Assembly: GCA_964059195.1 (NCBI GenBank)
Contig: CAXKWD010000006.1
Location: 176,388,825 to 176,452,824, forward strand
Direction of reading: 5' to 3'
Source of the DNA: Ectobius pallidus
Taxonomy: Eukaryota; Arthropoda; Insecta; Blattodea; Ectobiidae
Length of the DNA stretch: 64,000 nucleotides
Shown in pieces: positions 23,001 through 28,008 of this stretch. Below the pieces are notes generated by a model. It did not search any database, had not been told where the DNA came from, and saw only the letters and a list, made by a program, of their open reading frames with translations. The stretch's first letter is position 1, and the number at the start of each line of letters is the position of its first letter. Both the position numbers and the translations under genes were made by a program.

Positions 23001-25680
23001 GAGATGGATATTTTATGTTTTCTTTGAACCTGGTATTATGACACAGTGTGTGAAGTGTGAAGTGAGAATGGTGTATTGCCCATGCTTAGGGTAAAAAAAA
23101 AGTTACGTGAGTGCATTAACGAGATTTTATTTGGGTTGTGTATGCTTCAGGGATGCGATGCGATGTACTAATGACAATTTACATGAAGACAATGTCATAC
23201 ATAATAAGAGGCGAAACTTTTATTTGGGCAGAGGAAGTTGTCTGGTGCACATCAGTTTTTTTTTTTTTTTTCTTTTTCTACCAGTCTTGATAAGTTTGGC
23301 CATGAAATTCCACACCCACTTTTCACCAATTGTATGATTGTAGTTTGATGAGCATTTAGCAGGGCATTAGCGATGGCAAAGGGTTAATTTATTAATTGTT
23401 AATTCAAATTATAAAAACCTTATTTTACTATTGATAAATTTCATCTTGAATTTTCTTTGAGGGAAGAAGTAAAAGTATAGGAAGTTTTTAGTCTTAAGGC
23501 TAGTTTACATGATGACACTAGGTTTTGTAACCACTTTCATGAAAGTGATTTCGTGAATCTAATTACATAAATTTTCTTTCCAATGCAACCACACATTTCA
23601 TGTTATTTCTGAAGTTCAAGTTATTAAGATCCCATGTAAATGTTTGAAACACGTACGAATACAGGCATTTCACAATTTCCTCACTTCCCCATTTCATTTT
23701 ACGAAACGCGAAAAAGCTAAAATAAGCGTAAAATATCAAAATTACTGTTATAGTTTCGTGAAAAGTTGGAATCAGCCGAAACTGCGTAGTGTCGTAACTC
23801 ATTGTTGCCAGTATATCTAGCGCTTGCGCATTCAAATAAAAAACAGTTGCGAAACTCAGTTACGAAACCTAATTTCGTCGTGTAAACTAGCCTTTATACC
23901 AGGCCTGTCCAACCCGCGGCCCTCGGGCCGCATGCGGCCCGCTCTCACAGTTTTGTGGCCCGAGGACAAATAAATAAGAAATTAGAAGATATGGTTGGAA
24001 AATGCAGCTACTTTTCACTATGCTTGGATGACAGTGTCGACCAGACTGACACCAGTCAACTCTTGATTTTCATACGAATGATCAACAATGAATTTTCAAC
24101 ACAAGAATAAATTCTTCAATTATGTTCTTTAAGTGGATAACCAAGGGTGAAGATATATTTAAAGCAGTAAATGAAACGGTGGAAAGGACTGGTAGGATTA
24201 ATTAGGAAAGCTGGGGTAAGTTTCCTCATGTTCCAATGCATAATTCACCAAGAGGCGTTGTGTGGGAAGTCAGTGAAACAAAGCGATGCAATGAATATAG
24301 TGGTTACAGTTTCCAACAAGATACGTAGTGGCAATAAGGCACAACTTCACTGCAGATTACGGGAATTTTTCGATGAGAGATCTATCACTCCTCGTAAATG
24401 TATTCTGGCTGAGTGCAGGTAGTGAAAATGTTGTTCGATGGGTTGTAGATCCAGACTTTCTAAGGCAGCTTGTTTTCATGACTGACCTGACACAATACTT
24501 TAATGAGTTGAACCAGAGACTTCAGGGCAAAAATCAAAGTGTTTGAGGGTTAGAGGTCATGTTAATGGTTTTAACATTTCTGAAATCAACCTTATCAAGA
24601 AATGATTTAACACACTTTCCATGTTGTCAAGAGCTGTCAGAAGAAATTGGTACTTTTTTTTAGTTTTGTGAAAATATTGAAGTTATTATTCAAGAATTCA
24701 ATGAAAGATTTTCTGACTTTGAAAATATTAAAGGTAAACTGCTGCTTTTTAATGACCCTTTGAATATGGATACTGAGAATCAGCCATCCATGTATCAACT
24801 GGAGCTCTGCGATCTTCAAGCTGATCCTTTTCTTCAAACCAGGTCTGAGAGAGGGCTCAACTTTTTCAGAGGGCAGGTTTCCTCAGCTTAGAGATTTTGG
24901 TTTCCTCAATGTTTGGAAGCACTTTATATGAGAGTGCTTTCTCCAACACGAAATTCATAAAAAATAAATATAGGGACTGTCTCACTGATTATTCCATGTT
25001 ACACCTACTAAGTTACTAACATATAAGAGGACATCCATACTTTAGTGAAGGAGTTTGATAATCCTCAGTGCTCAGATTAAGTTCTAATTTCGGCCTACTG
25101 GTAATGAATCCTATTTCAACAATTTGGTCTGCTGTACTTTACTGTTATAGGCCTATTTATGTGAGTGAAGCTTTTACTGTTTGGCCCTCAGCATCAATTG
25201 CCGAAATATTTTGGCCCCCAGTACTTATGAAGTTGGACAGGCCTGCTTTATACCCTCGAAAACGATAAATAAGAAGCCAACAATAATGGATATGGGGACA
25301 ATCCATTGTCCCCATATCCATTATCCCCATTGTCCCCATATCCATTATTGTTGGCTTTGAGGGTATAAGACTAAAAACTTCCTATACTTATTTTACTACT
25401 CAACTTCACTTTTAAATGTTTACTTACACGTAACACGTTTCACAAGCAACTTGCTTGCATCCTCATGAGTGGACCTCATCTGTCCCTGTGTTTCTGGTTT
25501 ACAGGAATTATAGACTACAACTTCTTGTGCTTCCGAGAGGCGATACAGCAAGTGTTTGAGCTGCGCAATAAGAATCAGGTGCTTACAAACCATCACGCAG
25601 CAGTCGTTAACAATCAGAGTGCCACTGTGAACTCAGAAACGCAAAATCCCACGCTAAATCCTCCAGCCGTTCAGAGTTGA
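5051..25680 (+). CDS. RagC-D: Ras-related GTP-binding protein C/D (RagC/RagD), complete gene
   Basis: RagC/D pairs with RagA/B as a heterodimeric GTPase on the lysosome, held there by Ragulator. The dimer recruits mTORC1 when amino acids are plentiful. Exons: 5051-5053, 6142-6302, 10836-11064, 17263-17440, 18320-18456, 18533-18675, 21231-21373, 25505-25680. They total 1170 bases and 389 residues, close to human RRAGC (399). Visible motifs are the [10 protein letters not shown]-terminal signature, P-loop GLRRSGKS (52-59), switch I T80, WDFPGQ (99-104), HKVD (162-165) and TSIYD (202-206). From about residue 237 the C-terminal dimerisation (roadblock) domain follows, with [20 protein letters not shown] and [16 protein letters not shown]. 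All junctions are GT-AG with matching phases. The C-terminal tail (about 357-389) is poorly conserved, as usual in this family. No frameshift or missing key residue was seen. Insects generally have one gene for the vertebrate RagC/RagD pair. Confidence 0.97.
5769..6001 (-). mobile_element. LINE 3' end fragment (intron 1)
   Basis: The minus strand encodes [20 protein letters not shown] near the end of a non-LTR retrotransposon reverse transcriptase ORF, followed by its 3' UTR. The nested LINE at 11341-11840 carries the same ending ([18 protein letters not shown]) and the same 3' UTR motif around GTAGATCCT. It is 5' truncated and non-functional. Confidence 0.7.
6142..6302 (+). CDS. RagC-D: RagC/D exon 2
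   Basis: Acceptor TTGATTGCAG. The exon encodes residues 2-54 and two bases of codon 55, including the acidic N-terminus, SFPKDFGYG and the beta-1 strand PRILLMGLR. It ends AG|GTTTGT in phase 2, splitting the P-loop between exons 2 and 3. Confidence 0.95.
6303..7120. other. Intron 2, first part
   Basis: Mostly unassigned intron. At 6512-6612 a unit of about 50 bases (TGACGTCCACCAGGTGTC...) is tandemly repeated twice. Its TATGAATTTGGA... segments resemble, on the opposite strand, the coding end of the Penelope-like palindrome at 20.6 kb. The stretch 6790-7100 has the look of an old minus-strand LINE 3' UTR, but I cannot prove it. Confidence 0.4.
7189..7231 (-). ncRNA. Hammerhead ribozyme motif, Penelope left arm
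   Basis: Mirror copy of the motif at 7732-7774, with identical sequence on the minus strand. It starts at the stop codon of the truncated ORF and points outward. Confidence 0.7.
7224..7480 (-). pseudogene. Penelope-like ORF 3' fragment, left arm
   Basis: The minus-strand frame includes [20 protein letters not shown] and [20 protein letters not shown] and ends [18 protein letters not shown]. It is only the GIY-YIG-type C-terminal piece, so no reverse transcriptase is present. The apparent N-terminal methionine arises from the palindrome centre. Confidence 0.75.
7484..7739 (+). pseudogene. Penelope-like ORF 3' fragment, right arm
   Basis: Same peptide as the left arm, with NNNNNN in place of NNNN before TTEVSC-stop. 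The stop codon overlaps the hammerhead core CTGAAGA, so ribozyme and coding end are fused, which is compact even for this class. Confidence 0.75.
7732..7774 (+). ncRNA. Hammerhead ribozyme motif, Penelope right arm
   Basis: Order of parts: stem I GUUG (7732-7735), core CUGAAGA (7736-7742), unpaired U, helix II GGCCGC/GCGGUU with loop UCCAU, GAA (7761-7763), self-complementary AGCGCU (7764-7769), C17 (7770), stem I partner CAAC (7771-7774). This is the type I hammerhead layout with a stem III that can close only between two copies. One extra U after A9 departs from the textbook core. Predicted cleavage is after 7770. Hammerheads are known in Penelope-like elements. Confidence 0.75.
8043..8129. 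repeat. Direct repeat flanking the split mariner, left copy
   Basis: The segment containing GATGTAGAGTATTGTGCTTA and ending ACAATTGGTTATA recurs at 9263-9345 in the same orientation, about 88% alike by eye. The two copies bracket the mariner plus LINE block. Confidence 0.75.
8130..8355 (-). pseudogene. Mariner transposase C-terminus, 3' half of a split copy
   Basis: The minus strand encodes [20 protein letters not shown] and [23 protein letters not shown], the typical mariner C-terminus. The left edge GAGGGACAGTCAATTG... resembles a mariner terminal repeat. The coding region is cut at about 8355 by the LINE at 8356-9074 and resumes at about 9076. Confidence 0.8.
8356..9074 (+). mobile_element. 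LINE fragment with reverse transcriptase C-terminus
   Basis: The frame ending at 8974 encodes [40 protein letters not shown] and [12 protein letters not shown]. These are the thumb and C-terminal region of a jockey/CR1-type non-LTR reverse transcriptase; the YADD catalytic part is absent. A poly(A)-like signal AATAAA (9047) and an (ATTCA)n 3' tail follow. It is 5' truncated and inserted into the mariner. Confidence 0.85.
9076..9262 (-). pseudogene. Mariner transposase, 5' half of a split copy
   Basis: In minus-strand frames the sequence resembles mariner peptides around DNxRPH..., with [20 protein letters not shown] visible after small frame changes. Together with 8130-8355 it represents one dead mariner interrupted by the LINE. 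Confidence 0.65.
9263..9345. repeat. Direct repeat flanking the split mariner, right copy
   Basis: Second copy of 8043-8129. It is much longer than the TA duplication expected from a mariner, so it is more likely a separate repeat or a local duplication. Confidence 0.7.
9614..10208. mobile_element. Non-autonomous hAT element (cgatac-rich), 8-bp TSD
   Basis: Ends are TAGGGATGGGTCGATACC and the inverted GGACCCATCCCTA. The target duplication ATAAAAAC is perfect (9606-9613 and 10209-10216). Subterminal regions are packed with CGATAC/GTATCG words, a likely set of transposase-binding repeats. No coding region. Confidence 0.85.
10247..10283 (-). ncRNA. Hammerhead-like motif with ACUAGU block
   Basis: The minus strand reads CTGAGGA (canonical core), T, helix GGGAGG/CCTGCT with one G-G mismatch and loop AAA, GAA, self-complementary ACTAGT, then C. 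Stem I is weak (AG/CU). It lies in a solo repeat end next to the hAT element. Confidence 0.5.
10590..10747. mobile_element. Short palindrome of Penelope-like termini
   Basis: Arms of about 75 bases (ACACTTGGACTTCACTTACC and its complement) face outward with hammerhead-like sequence in the centre. The right-arm ribozyme copy is decayed at its core. The outer part GTAAGTGAAGTCCAAG is related to the 31.4-kb palindrome (GTAAGTAAAAGTGAAGTTGA). Confidence 0.65.
10626..10666 (-). ncRNA. Hammerhead-like motif with ACGCGU block
   Basis: The minus strand has stem I UAG/CUA, core UUGAAGA (C3 changed to U, leaving U-G), extra U, perfect helix ACAGGC/GCCUGU with loop AAAUG, GAA, self-complementary ACGCGU, C. 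Helix sequence is unrelated to the 7.7-kb motif but occupies the same positions. Confidence 0.55.
10836..11064 (+). CDS. RagC-D: RagC/D exon 3
   Basis: Acceptor TTTATTTCAG, donor CAG|GTACTT. One base completes Arg55, then residues 56-131 follow: the rest of the P-loop (SGKSS), switch I with T80 and switch [17 protein letters not shown]. It ends in phase 0 after VIDAQ. Confidence 0.97.
11310..12255. mobile_element. Non-autonomous hAT element, GGGGGCGGATTTC family, copy 1
   Basis: Ends TAGGGGCCGGATTTCTATGA and inverted TCATAGAAATCCGCCCCCTA, with perfect 8-bp TSD GTCATGAC (11302-11309, 12256-12263). The family also occurs at 29438-29906 (469 bp, no insert) and 54703-56177. Repeated words such as AAATATGC fill the interior. 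This copy holds a LINE insertion. Confidence 0.9.
11341..11840 (-). mobile_element. LINE 3' fragment nested in hAT copy 1
   Basis: The minus strand encodes [20 protein letters not shown] and [18 protein letters not shown], the C-terminus of a non-LTR retrotransposon ORF, with a 3' UTR ending in a (TACATC)n tail at 11341-11360. Comparison with the empty hAT copy at 29.4 kb shows where host sequence resumes (GGATATATGCATGC). Confidence 0.8.
12452..14708 (-). mobile_element. hAT transposon with near-complete transposase and intact TSD
   Basis: Termini CAGGGTTAGGATTTTTAGGT and inverted ACCTAAAAATCCTAACCCTA are flanked by a perfect 8-bp TSD GTGATACC (12444-12451 and 14709-14716). Length 2.26 kb is normal for hAT. 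The TIR-adjacent GCACC/GGTGC motif and AAAAGG runs repeat on both sides. It sits in RagC/D intron 3, opposite to the gene. Confidence 0.95.
12615..14071 (-). pseudogene. hAT transposase (BED zinc finger, RNase H-like, hATC), frameshifted
   Basis: The transposase would cut and paste the surrounding element. The frame 14071-13565 starts [20 protein letters not shown] and carries a BED-like finger (CSICDSG..., H...H) and the first acidic motif [10 protein letters not shown]. It then breaks, and 13558-13080 continues in another frame with [27 protein letters not shown] and TRWGSW. A second break leads to 13076-12615, ending with the hATC dimerisation block [20 protein letters not shown]. The N-terminus and pattern resemble the CGGBP1-related hAT group. 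Two frame changes make this copy inactive as read. Little other decay is visible, so the insertion is fairly young. Confidence 0.9.
15030..15529. mobile_element. piggyBac-type MITE
   Basis: TTAA target duplications (15026-15029, 15530-15533) enclose inverted ends CCCTTTCACTGC / GCAGTGAAAGGG, the standard look of piggyBac-related MITEs. Internal open frames show no transposase motif. Confidence 0.85.
15534..15929. other. Unassigned intron 3 sequence
   Basis: Contains a locally repeated pair around 15625-15720 (GTCGATT..CCGGA / AAATTCCCG..ACCAAAGCC-type words), probably an old TIR remnant. No coding evidence. Confidence 0.3.
15932..16735. mobile_element. TA-flanked TIR element with CG-rich ends
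   Basis: Inverted ends CTACCCGCGCGCCACTTCTT and the complement of ATCGCGCGCGGGTAG, continuing with GAGCGCT on both sides. TA lies at each border. The 804-bp interior is non-coding. The CG-rich ends stand out in an AT-rich background. Confidence 0.75.
16736..17193 (+). mobile_element. Old Helitron-like 3' end
   Basis: The region ends GCGGGCAAAGCCACAGGCTC then CTGCTAG followed by T (17190-17194). This resembles the Helitron 3' terminus (GC hairpin then CTAG, T host) seen at 56059 and 41507. The 5' limit is not visible, and the upstream part is pyrimidine-rich unassigned sequence. Confidence 0.5.
17263..17440 (+). CDS. RagC-D: RagC/D exon 4
   Basis: Acceptor TTTGTTTCAG, donor TCAG|GTAATT. It encodes residues 132-190 plus one base: [14 protein letters not shown]..., the guanine-base motif [11 protein letters not shown] and the strongly conserved [17 protein letters not shown]. 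Confidence 0.97.
17563..18300 (+). pseudogene. Dead mariner with a nested CATCGATG-rich insert (intron 4)
   Basis: The left edge TATGAGGGTGGTTCAAAAC is mariner-like. At 18085-18120 the + strand encodes [12 protein letters not shown], the catalytic block, then [17 protein letters not shown] and a C-terminus [10 protein letters not shown]. Between them, about 17745-18085 is a block rich in CATCGATG/CATTGATG words, apparently another small transposon inserted into the coding region. Confidence 0.65.
18320..18456 (+). CDS. RagC-D: RagC/D exon 5
   Basis: Acceptor CCGTTGCAG, donor TCG|GTAAGA. It completes Gly191 and encodes residues 192-236: [20 protein letters not shown] then [20 protein letters not shown], bridging the GTPase and C-terminal domains. 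Only 76 bases of intron separate it from exon 6. Confidence 0.97.
18533..18675 (+). CDS. RagC-D: RagC/D exon 6
   Basis: Acceptor TTACTTCCAG, donor GG|GTAAGT, phase 2. It encodes residues 237-283: [40 protein letters not shown] and IDVSCIYG, the start of the roadblock-type dimerisation domain. Confidence 0.97.
18771..19255. pseudogene. Mariner remnants in opposed orientation (intron 6)
   Basis: The left terminus TATGAAGGTCGATCGAAAAG is mariner-like. The minus strand at about 18880-19040 encodes [20 protein letters not shown] and a C-terminus [17 protein letters not shown]. The + strand at about 19195-19240 encodes the same [11 protein letters not shown] again. So two partial copies face each other, with the right one cut by the LINE that follows. 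Confidence 0.65.
19256..19660 (-). mobile_element. LINE C-terminal fragment (GHVARM/GRPRRRW family), copy 1
   Basis: Similar to 41868-42330 by the shared words AAGCAAGCTAAAGG, ATTCAACCCTATTCTGTGCT and CTACGTCTAGGTCTTCC. These come from the conserved tail GRP.GKRPRGRPRRRW.DN of a non-LTR reverse transcriptase read on the minus strand. Degenerate. Confidence 0.7.
20390..20438 (-). ncRNA. Hammerhead-like motif with swapped 3-8 core pair, left arm
   Basis: Mirror copy of 20740-20788 in the left arm, identical on the minus strand and pointing outward. Confidence 0.5.
20740..20788 (+). ncRNA. Hammerhead-like motif with swapped 3-8 core pair, right arm
   Basis: Stem I UAACUG (20740-20745) pairs with CAGGUUA (20782-20788) with one bulge. 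The core reads GUGAACA in place of CUGANGA: C3 is G and G8 is C, so the pair is kept. Then the extra U, helix GGUGGG/CUCACC with loop AAGG, GAA (20770-20772), block ACCUGGGU (self-complementary with wobbles) and U17. The C3-G8 pair is required in hammerheads, and a G3-C8 swap is known to preserve function in laboratory mutants. Confidence 0.55.
21231..21373 (+). CDS. RagC-D: RagC/D exon 7
   Basis: Acceptor TCTCAGTCTTAG, donor CAAG|GTAAGC. One base completes Gly284, then [20 protein letters not shown] and [21 protein letters not shown] first tried the AG at 21250, but its phase does not fit exon 6; the AG at 21230 restores the frame and yields the family's usual variable acidic linker. Confidence 0.95.
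21374..21691. repeat. Unknown interspersed repeat, partial
   Basis: About 21452-21530 (CCTCTGTCTGTACCATAAGT...) resembles 59155-59230. It is probably the left part of the same unknown repeat that continues at 22250. Confidence 0.4.
21692..22160 (+). mobile_element. Probable solo or partial LTR
   Basis: A TATA box (TTATATAAATGG, about 21863) lies before an initiator-like CAC..TCACTCATCAGTCGCC region. AATAAA follows at about 22045. Downstream at 22165-22225, AGCGACCAACTG, TGGCGACTGAAC and ACCCAACTGGGGCTCC resemble Gypsy/BEL leader starts. No gag-pol follows. The exact LTR ends (TG...CA) and TSD are not certain. Confidence 0.4.
22232..23120 (+). repeat. Unknown repeat interrupted by a LINE
   Basis: GTTATAAGCCACCCATGTTT, AAACTCAGTTTTGCCTGGTG and CCTCTTATTCTA at 22400-22515 also occur at 59510-59620 and, inverted, at 61435-61546. 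The right part (GTGAAGTGAGAATGG..., 23053-23115) continues the 59620-59640 sequence, so the LINE at 22511-23045 split one copy. Confidence 0.6.
22511..23045 (-). mobile_element. LINE 3' fragment
   Basis: The minus strand encodes [40 protein letters not shown] and [18 protein letters not shown], the C-terminal end of a jockey/CR1-type ORF. An AT-rich 3' UTR and a (TAAAC)n tail (22516-22535) follow. 5' truncated. Confidence 0.8.
23121..23493. other. Unassigned intron 7 sequence
   Basis: Includes a T-rich run at 23255-23275 and, near 23405-23430, TTATAAAAACCTTATTTTAC, which matches the outer end of the 31.4-kb Penelope-like repeat. No exon is expected here because exons 7 and 8 join in frame. 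Confidence 0.35.
23497..23893. mobile_element. PIF/Harbinger-type MITE
   Basis: TIRs AGGCTAGTTTACATGATGA and inverted TCGTCGTGTAAACTAGCCT with 3-bp TSD TTA (23494-23496, 23894-23896). Length 397 bp, non-coding. A hAT element inserted two bases from its right end. Confidence 0.8.
23900..25245 (+). mobile_element. hAT element of the GTF2IRD2/Charlie group
   Basis: Ends CAGGCCTGTCCAACCCGC and inverted GTTGGACAGGCCTG, flanked by a perfect 8-bp TSD CTTTATAC (23892-23899, 25246-25253). The terminal sequence is typical of Charlie-type hAT elements. Confidence 0.9.
23990..25020 (+). pseudogene. hAT transposase related to the GTF2IRD2 domain, heavily mutated
   Basis: Pieces in several frames match the transposase domain also found in GTF2IRD2: [54 protein letters not shown] and [20 protein letters not shown]. 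The hATC block is unrecognisable, and stops and shifts are frequent. It is non-functional and much older in appearance than the hAT at 12.5 kb, although its TSD is still perfect. Confidence 0.85.
25252..25397. repeat. Inverted repeat with GGATATGGGGACAATCC centre
   Basis: AGCCAACAATAATGGATATG is followed by its complement at about 25338-25357. The outer arm TATAAGACTAAAAACTTCCT (25367-25386) is the inverse of 23475-23496. So one original hairpin was split by the Harbinger MITE and then by the hAT. TCCCCATATCCATTA repeats about twice inside. Confidence 0.65.
25431..25466 (-). ncRNA. Decayed hammerhead-like motif
   Basis: The minus strand has AUGAGGA (position 3 altered), U, helix GCAAGC/GCUUGU with loop AAGUU, GAA, block ACGUGU (self-complementary with G-U), U. 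Helix and block are kept, but the core is damaged and no stem I is seen. Confidence 0.4.
25505..25680 (+). CDS. RagC-D: RagC/D exon 8 (terminal)
   Basis: Acceptor TCTGGTTTACAG. It completes Gly332 and encodes [20 protein letters not shown] followed by a variable Asn/Thr/Pro-rich tail ending [15 protein letters not shown] (TGA 25678-25680). No clear AATAAA lies in the next 300 bases, so the 3' UTR end is undetermined. Confidence 0.97.
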
Positions 25681-25991
25681 AAATGGACATGACTAGCTCT
25701 GAGCGAAGAGGAATGAGACGAATTATGGACATCGGAGCGGTGAAAGTGCAGAAGTGATAAGGCAAATGATTTGTGATCAAGTAGTCCTATACTGCATGTT
25801 TGTTCATTTTCCATTTCTGTTTTCATGAAATTTGGCGGGATGTAATTTCACTCCTAACCAAGTGCGTGCTAGTCATTTACCTGCGCTGCACAAATAGAAA
25901 ACATATGTATATGATTATGAAAACAATTATGTAAATTAAGGGAGATGGTTGACATTTAAGCACTTTAGACTTCACTTTTACTAACGTTTTT

Positions 25992-26034
25992 GCAGAACGT
26001 ACGTTTCATGGGCTTTACCTACATTTTCAACTGC
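25992..26034 (-). ncRNA. Hammerhead-like motif with U3-A8 core and ACGUACGU block
   Basis: Minus strand: stem I GCAG pairs with CUGC. The core UUGAAAA has C3 changed to U and G8 to A, again a conserved pair. Extra U, helix GUAGGU/GCCCAU with one mismatch and loop AAA, GAA, perfect self-complementary ACGUACGU and U17 follow. It is a solo copy just 3' of RagC/D. Confidence 0.55.
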
Positions 26035-27232
26035 TAGTCATCTGTCAAATCCTTGCTTGGAAAATACTTGTGTGCTCTCTGGTGTAGTTTTTATGAACCT
26101 CTTGATCAAGTTTTCTTCTTGCTGTATTTGAATAGTATATTGCGATACTGGTTCTGTAAGCAGTGCATACGGATCGATAAAAGAGTTTTTTTTTTCAATT
26201 TCCGAGATCCATTATGCGCTTATGGAACGAGTATTGCATGCTATTTTTTGTTGTACGATGATTATTTATATAAATTTAATTATATTAATTGAGATATTAG
26301 CTGAAAATGTTATGTATATACTTACATTATTGGAAATAGATGTTATATTTTAGAAAGTGATTTGCATGCGTTGGTTGTTATGGGGACTGAATATTTGTCC
26401 TGTTAAAGTCGCCACAAATTGGGGGGCCTTGGTTCCAGCTTTTGATAAAGGCTTGTATTATGATGGTTTTACTTACGGCACTTGTGCTTTTTGTAATTTT
26501 TACCGCACGGAAATTTCTTTTGTTTTCATAGCAACCAGATTGCGTGCGGGAATGTCAAGTTACGATCCACGGCAACAATATTCGTAAGTACCATTAATTA
26601 GTTACATCATGCAAAAAATTCATTAACCTATCTTCAAACTTTCCTATATAAATCATAAAGATCTGGAAGTTTGGGAAGAGATTTAAGTTATATAAAAAAG
26701 TTTGAAGATGGTTAATGAATTTTGAAATACCACAAGAGGAAACCTTGATCAAGAAGTTCATAAGATATATTAATTCAAATGAATATTGTACGGTATGAAA
26801 TAGCGAGGATGATTCACAGTATTTAACCAATTCGGTGTTCAATTTATTGTTTGTCCACATACCTCACACTTAGCTGTTGATGTGTGCTTAACCATATGTG
26901 CAATTCTGCCGAAATATGGTTTCTTTGGTTGACAACACTGGAGAAAGATAGGCGGGCTAGCTGTCTCCTCTTCCCCCCCCCCCCCCCGGGGACCCTTGCT
27001 GTGTCGTAAAACCAGCGCCCAAGATATTGAGCACAGGTAGTAGTAAAGTCACTAGTAACACATTATCACCAAGAACTCTCACTACTTCATTAAAATAACT
27101 AACTTACTAGTTAGCCGGCTTTCAAGAGGACCTTTTCTCCCGTCATGAGAATCCACCCACTAGTGTTTTCCTATCATCACTTTTACCATCCTAGCAAATT
27201 TCATGAAATGACCCATTACTTCAGGATAAAAA
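26035..27232. other. Unassigned DNA 3' of RagC/D
   Basis: No domain or complete repeat seen. 26640-26740 contains imperfect inverted AAACTTTCC.../GTTTGAAGATGG pieces. MNFEIPQEETLIKKFI at about 26712-26760 is related to the peptide of the 20.6-kb palindrome. A long C run lies near 26975-26990. Confidence 0.35.
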
Positions 27233-28008
27233 CAGTGCTTTTTTTCTGGGGGTAAACGGGGTTACGCATACCCCTTAAAGATTATTTCAGTTTCTTATAA
27301 GAGAAAATGATTAATTTCCACAATTTTGAAATCTGGAGAAATCTGTGCCAAACAAAATAACAAAAGTGATCGTTTGCATTAAAGTAGATATTTTTAATGT
27401 CACATTTATTATCTACTAGCATGTGCCCGCGGCTTCGCCCACAATAATTATTTCAAAAATTAAAAATTAAGAGCATAATAGTTAAATCATTATATTTATT
27501 AACACCTAAATCACGTGAATTACATACCACGATTAGATAGCGTCGCCTAGTAAAAGCGACCTCAGATTCGAGTTCCTTGGCCCAGAAAACCCCAATATAG
27601 TGAGTTTCGTCCAAATCGAACAATGTTTGACCGTATTTAGGTCTATGTTGATTATCCCTCTTCCATGTGGATTGAAAATTTCAGATATCTGCGTGCCTTG
27701 ACATTATAAACAAATGAATCGACCAACTTAGGCTTACAACATTCAAGCGATCGCAATGCTTTTATATCCAAGGTATGGCAAAAATACCCAAAGCCAACTG
27801 TAATTGATTTGACGTTGAAATGCATTACTCAAAACTGATGCTTCGAAAATGCAAAAAATGCATGTTTTCTGCCTGTTTTTCACTCATAACTCATGAATGA
27901 AAGCAAAATTAAAATTCATTCTGAATGTGTTGATATGTCTGGCAATGTACCATCAAGTTAAAAGCGAAAGTACCCCTTAAATCTTTTTTAGAAAAAAAAG
28001 CACTGCAT
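27233..28008. mobile_element. hAT-like TIR element carrying a Helitron fragment
   Basis: Inverted ends CAGTGCTTTTTTTCTGGG and AGAAAAAAAAGCACTG, with subterminal TACCCCTTAAA on both sides. The flanks GATAAAAA and CATAAAAC match at 6 of 8 positions, so the TSD is degenerate. Confidence 0.55.
27416..27905 (-). mobile_element. Helitron fragment, minus orientation
   Basis: The terminus reads, on the minus strand, GGGCGAAGCCGCGGGCACAT then GCTAG followed by T: a GC hairpin and CTAG end. The body shares TCAAATCGAACAATGTTTG-type words with 55044-56059. No Rep/helicase coding sequence is present. Confidence 0.7.
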
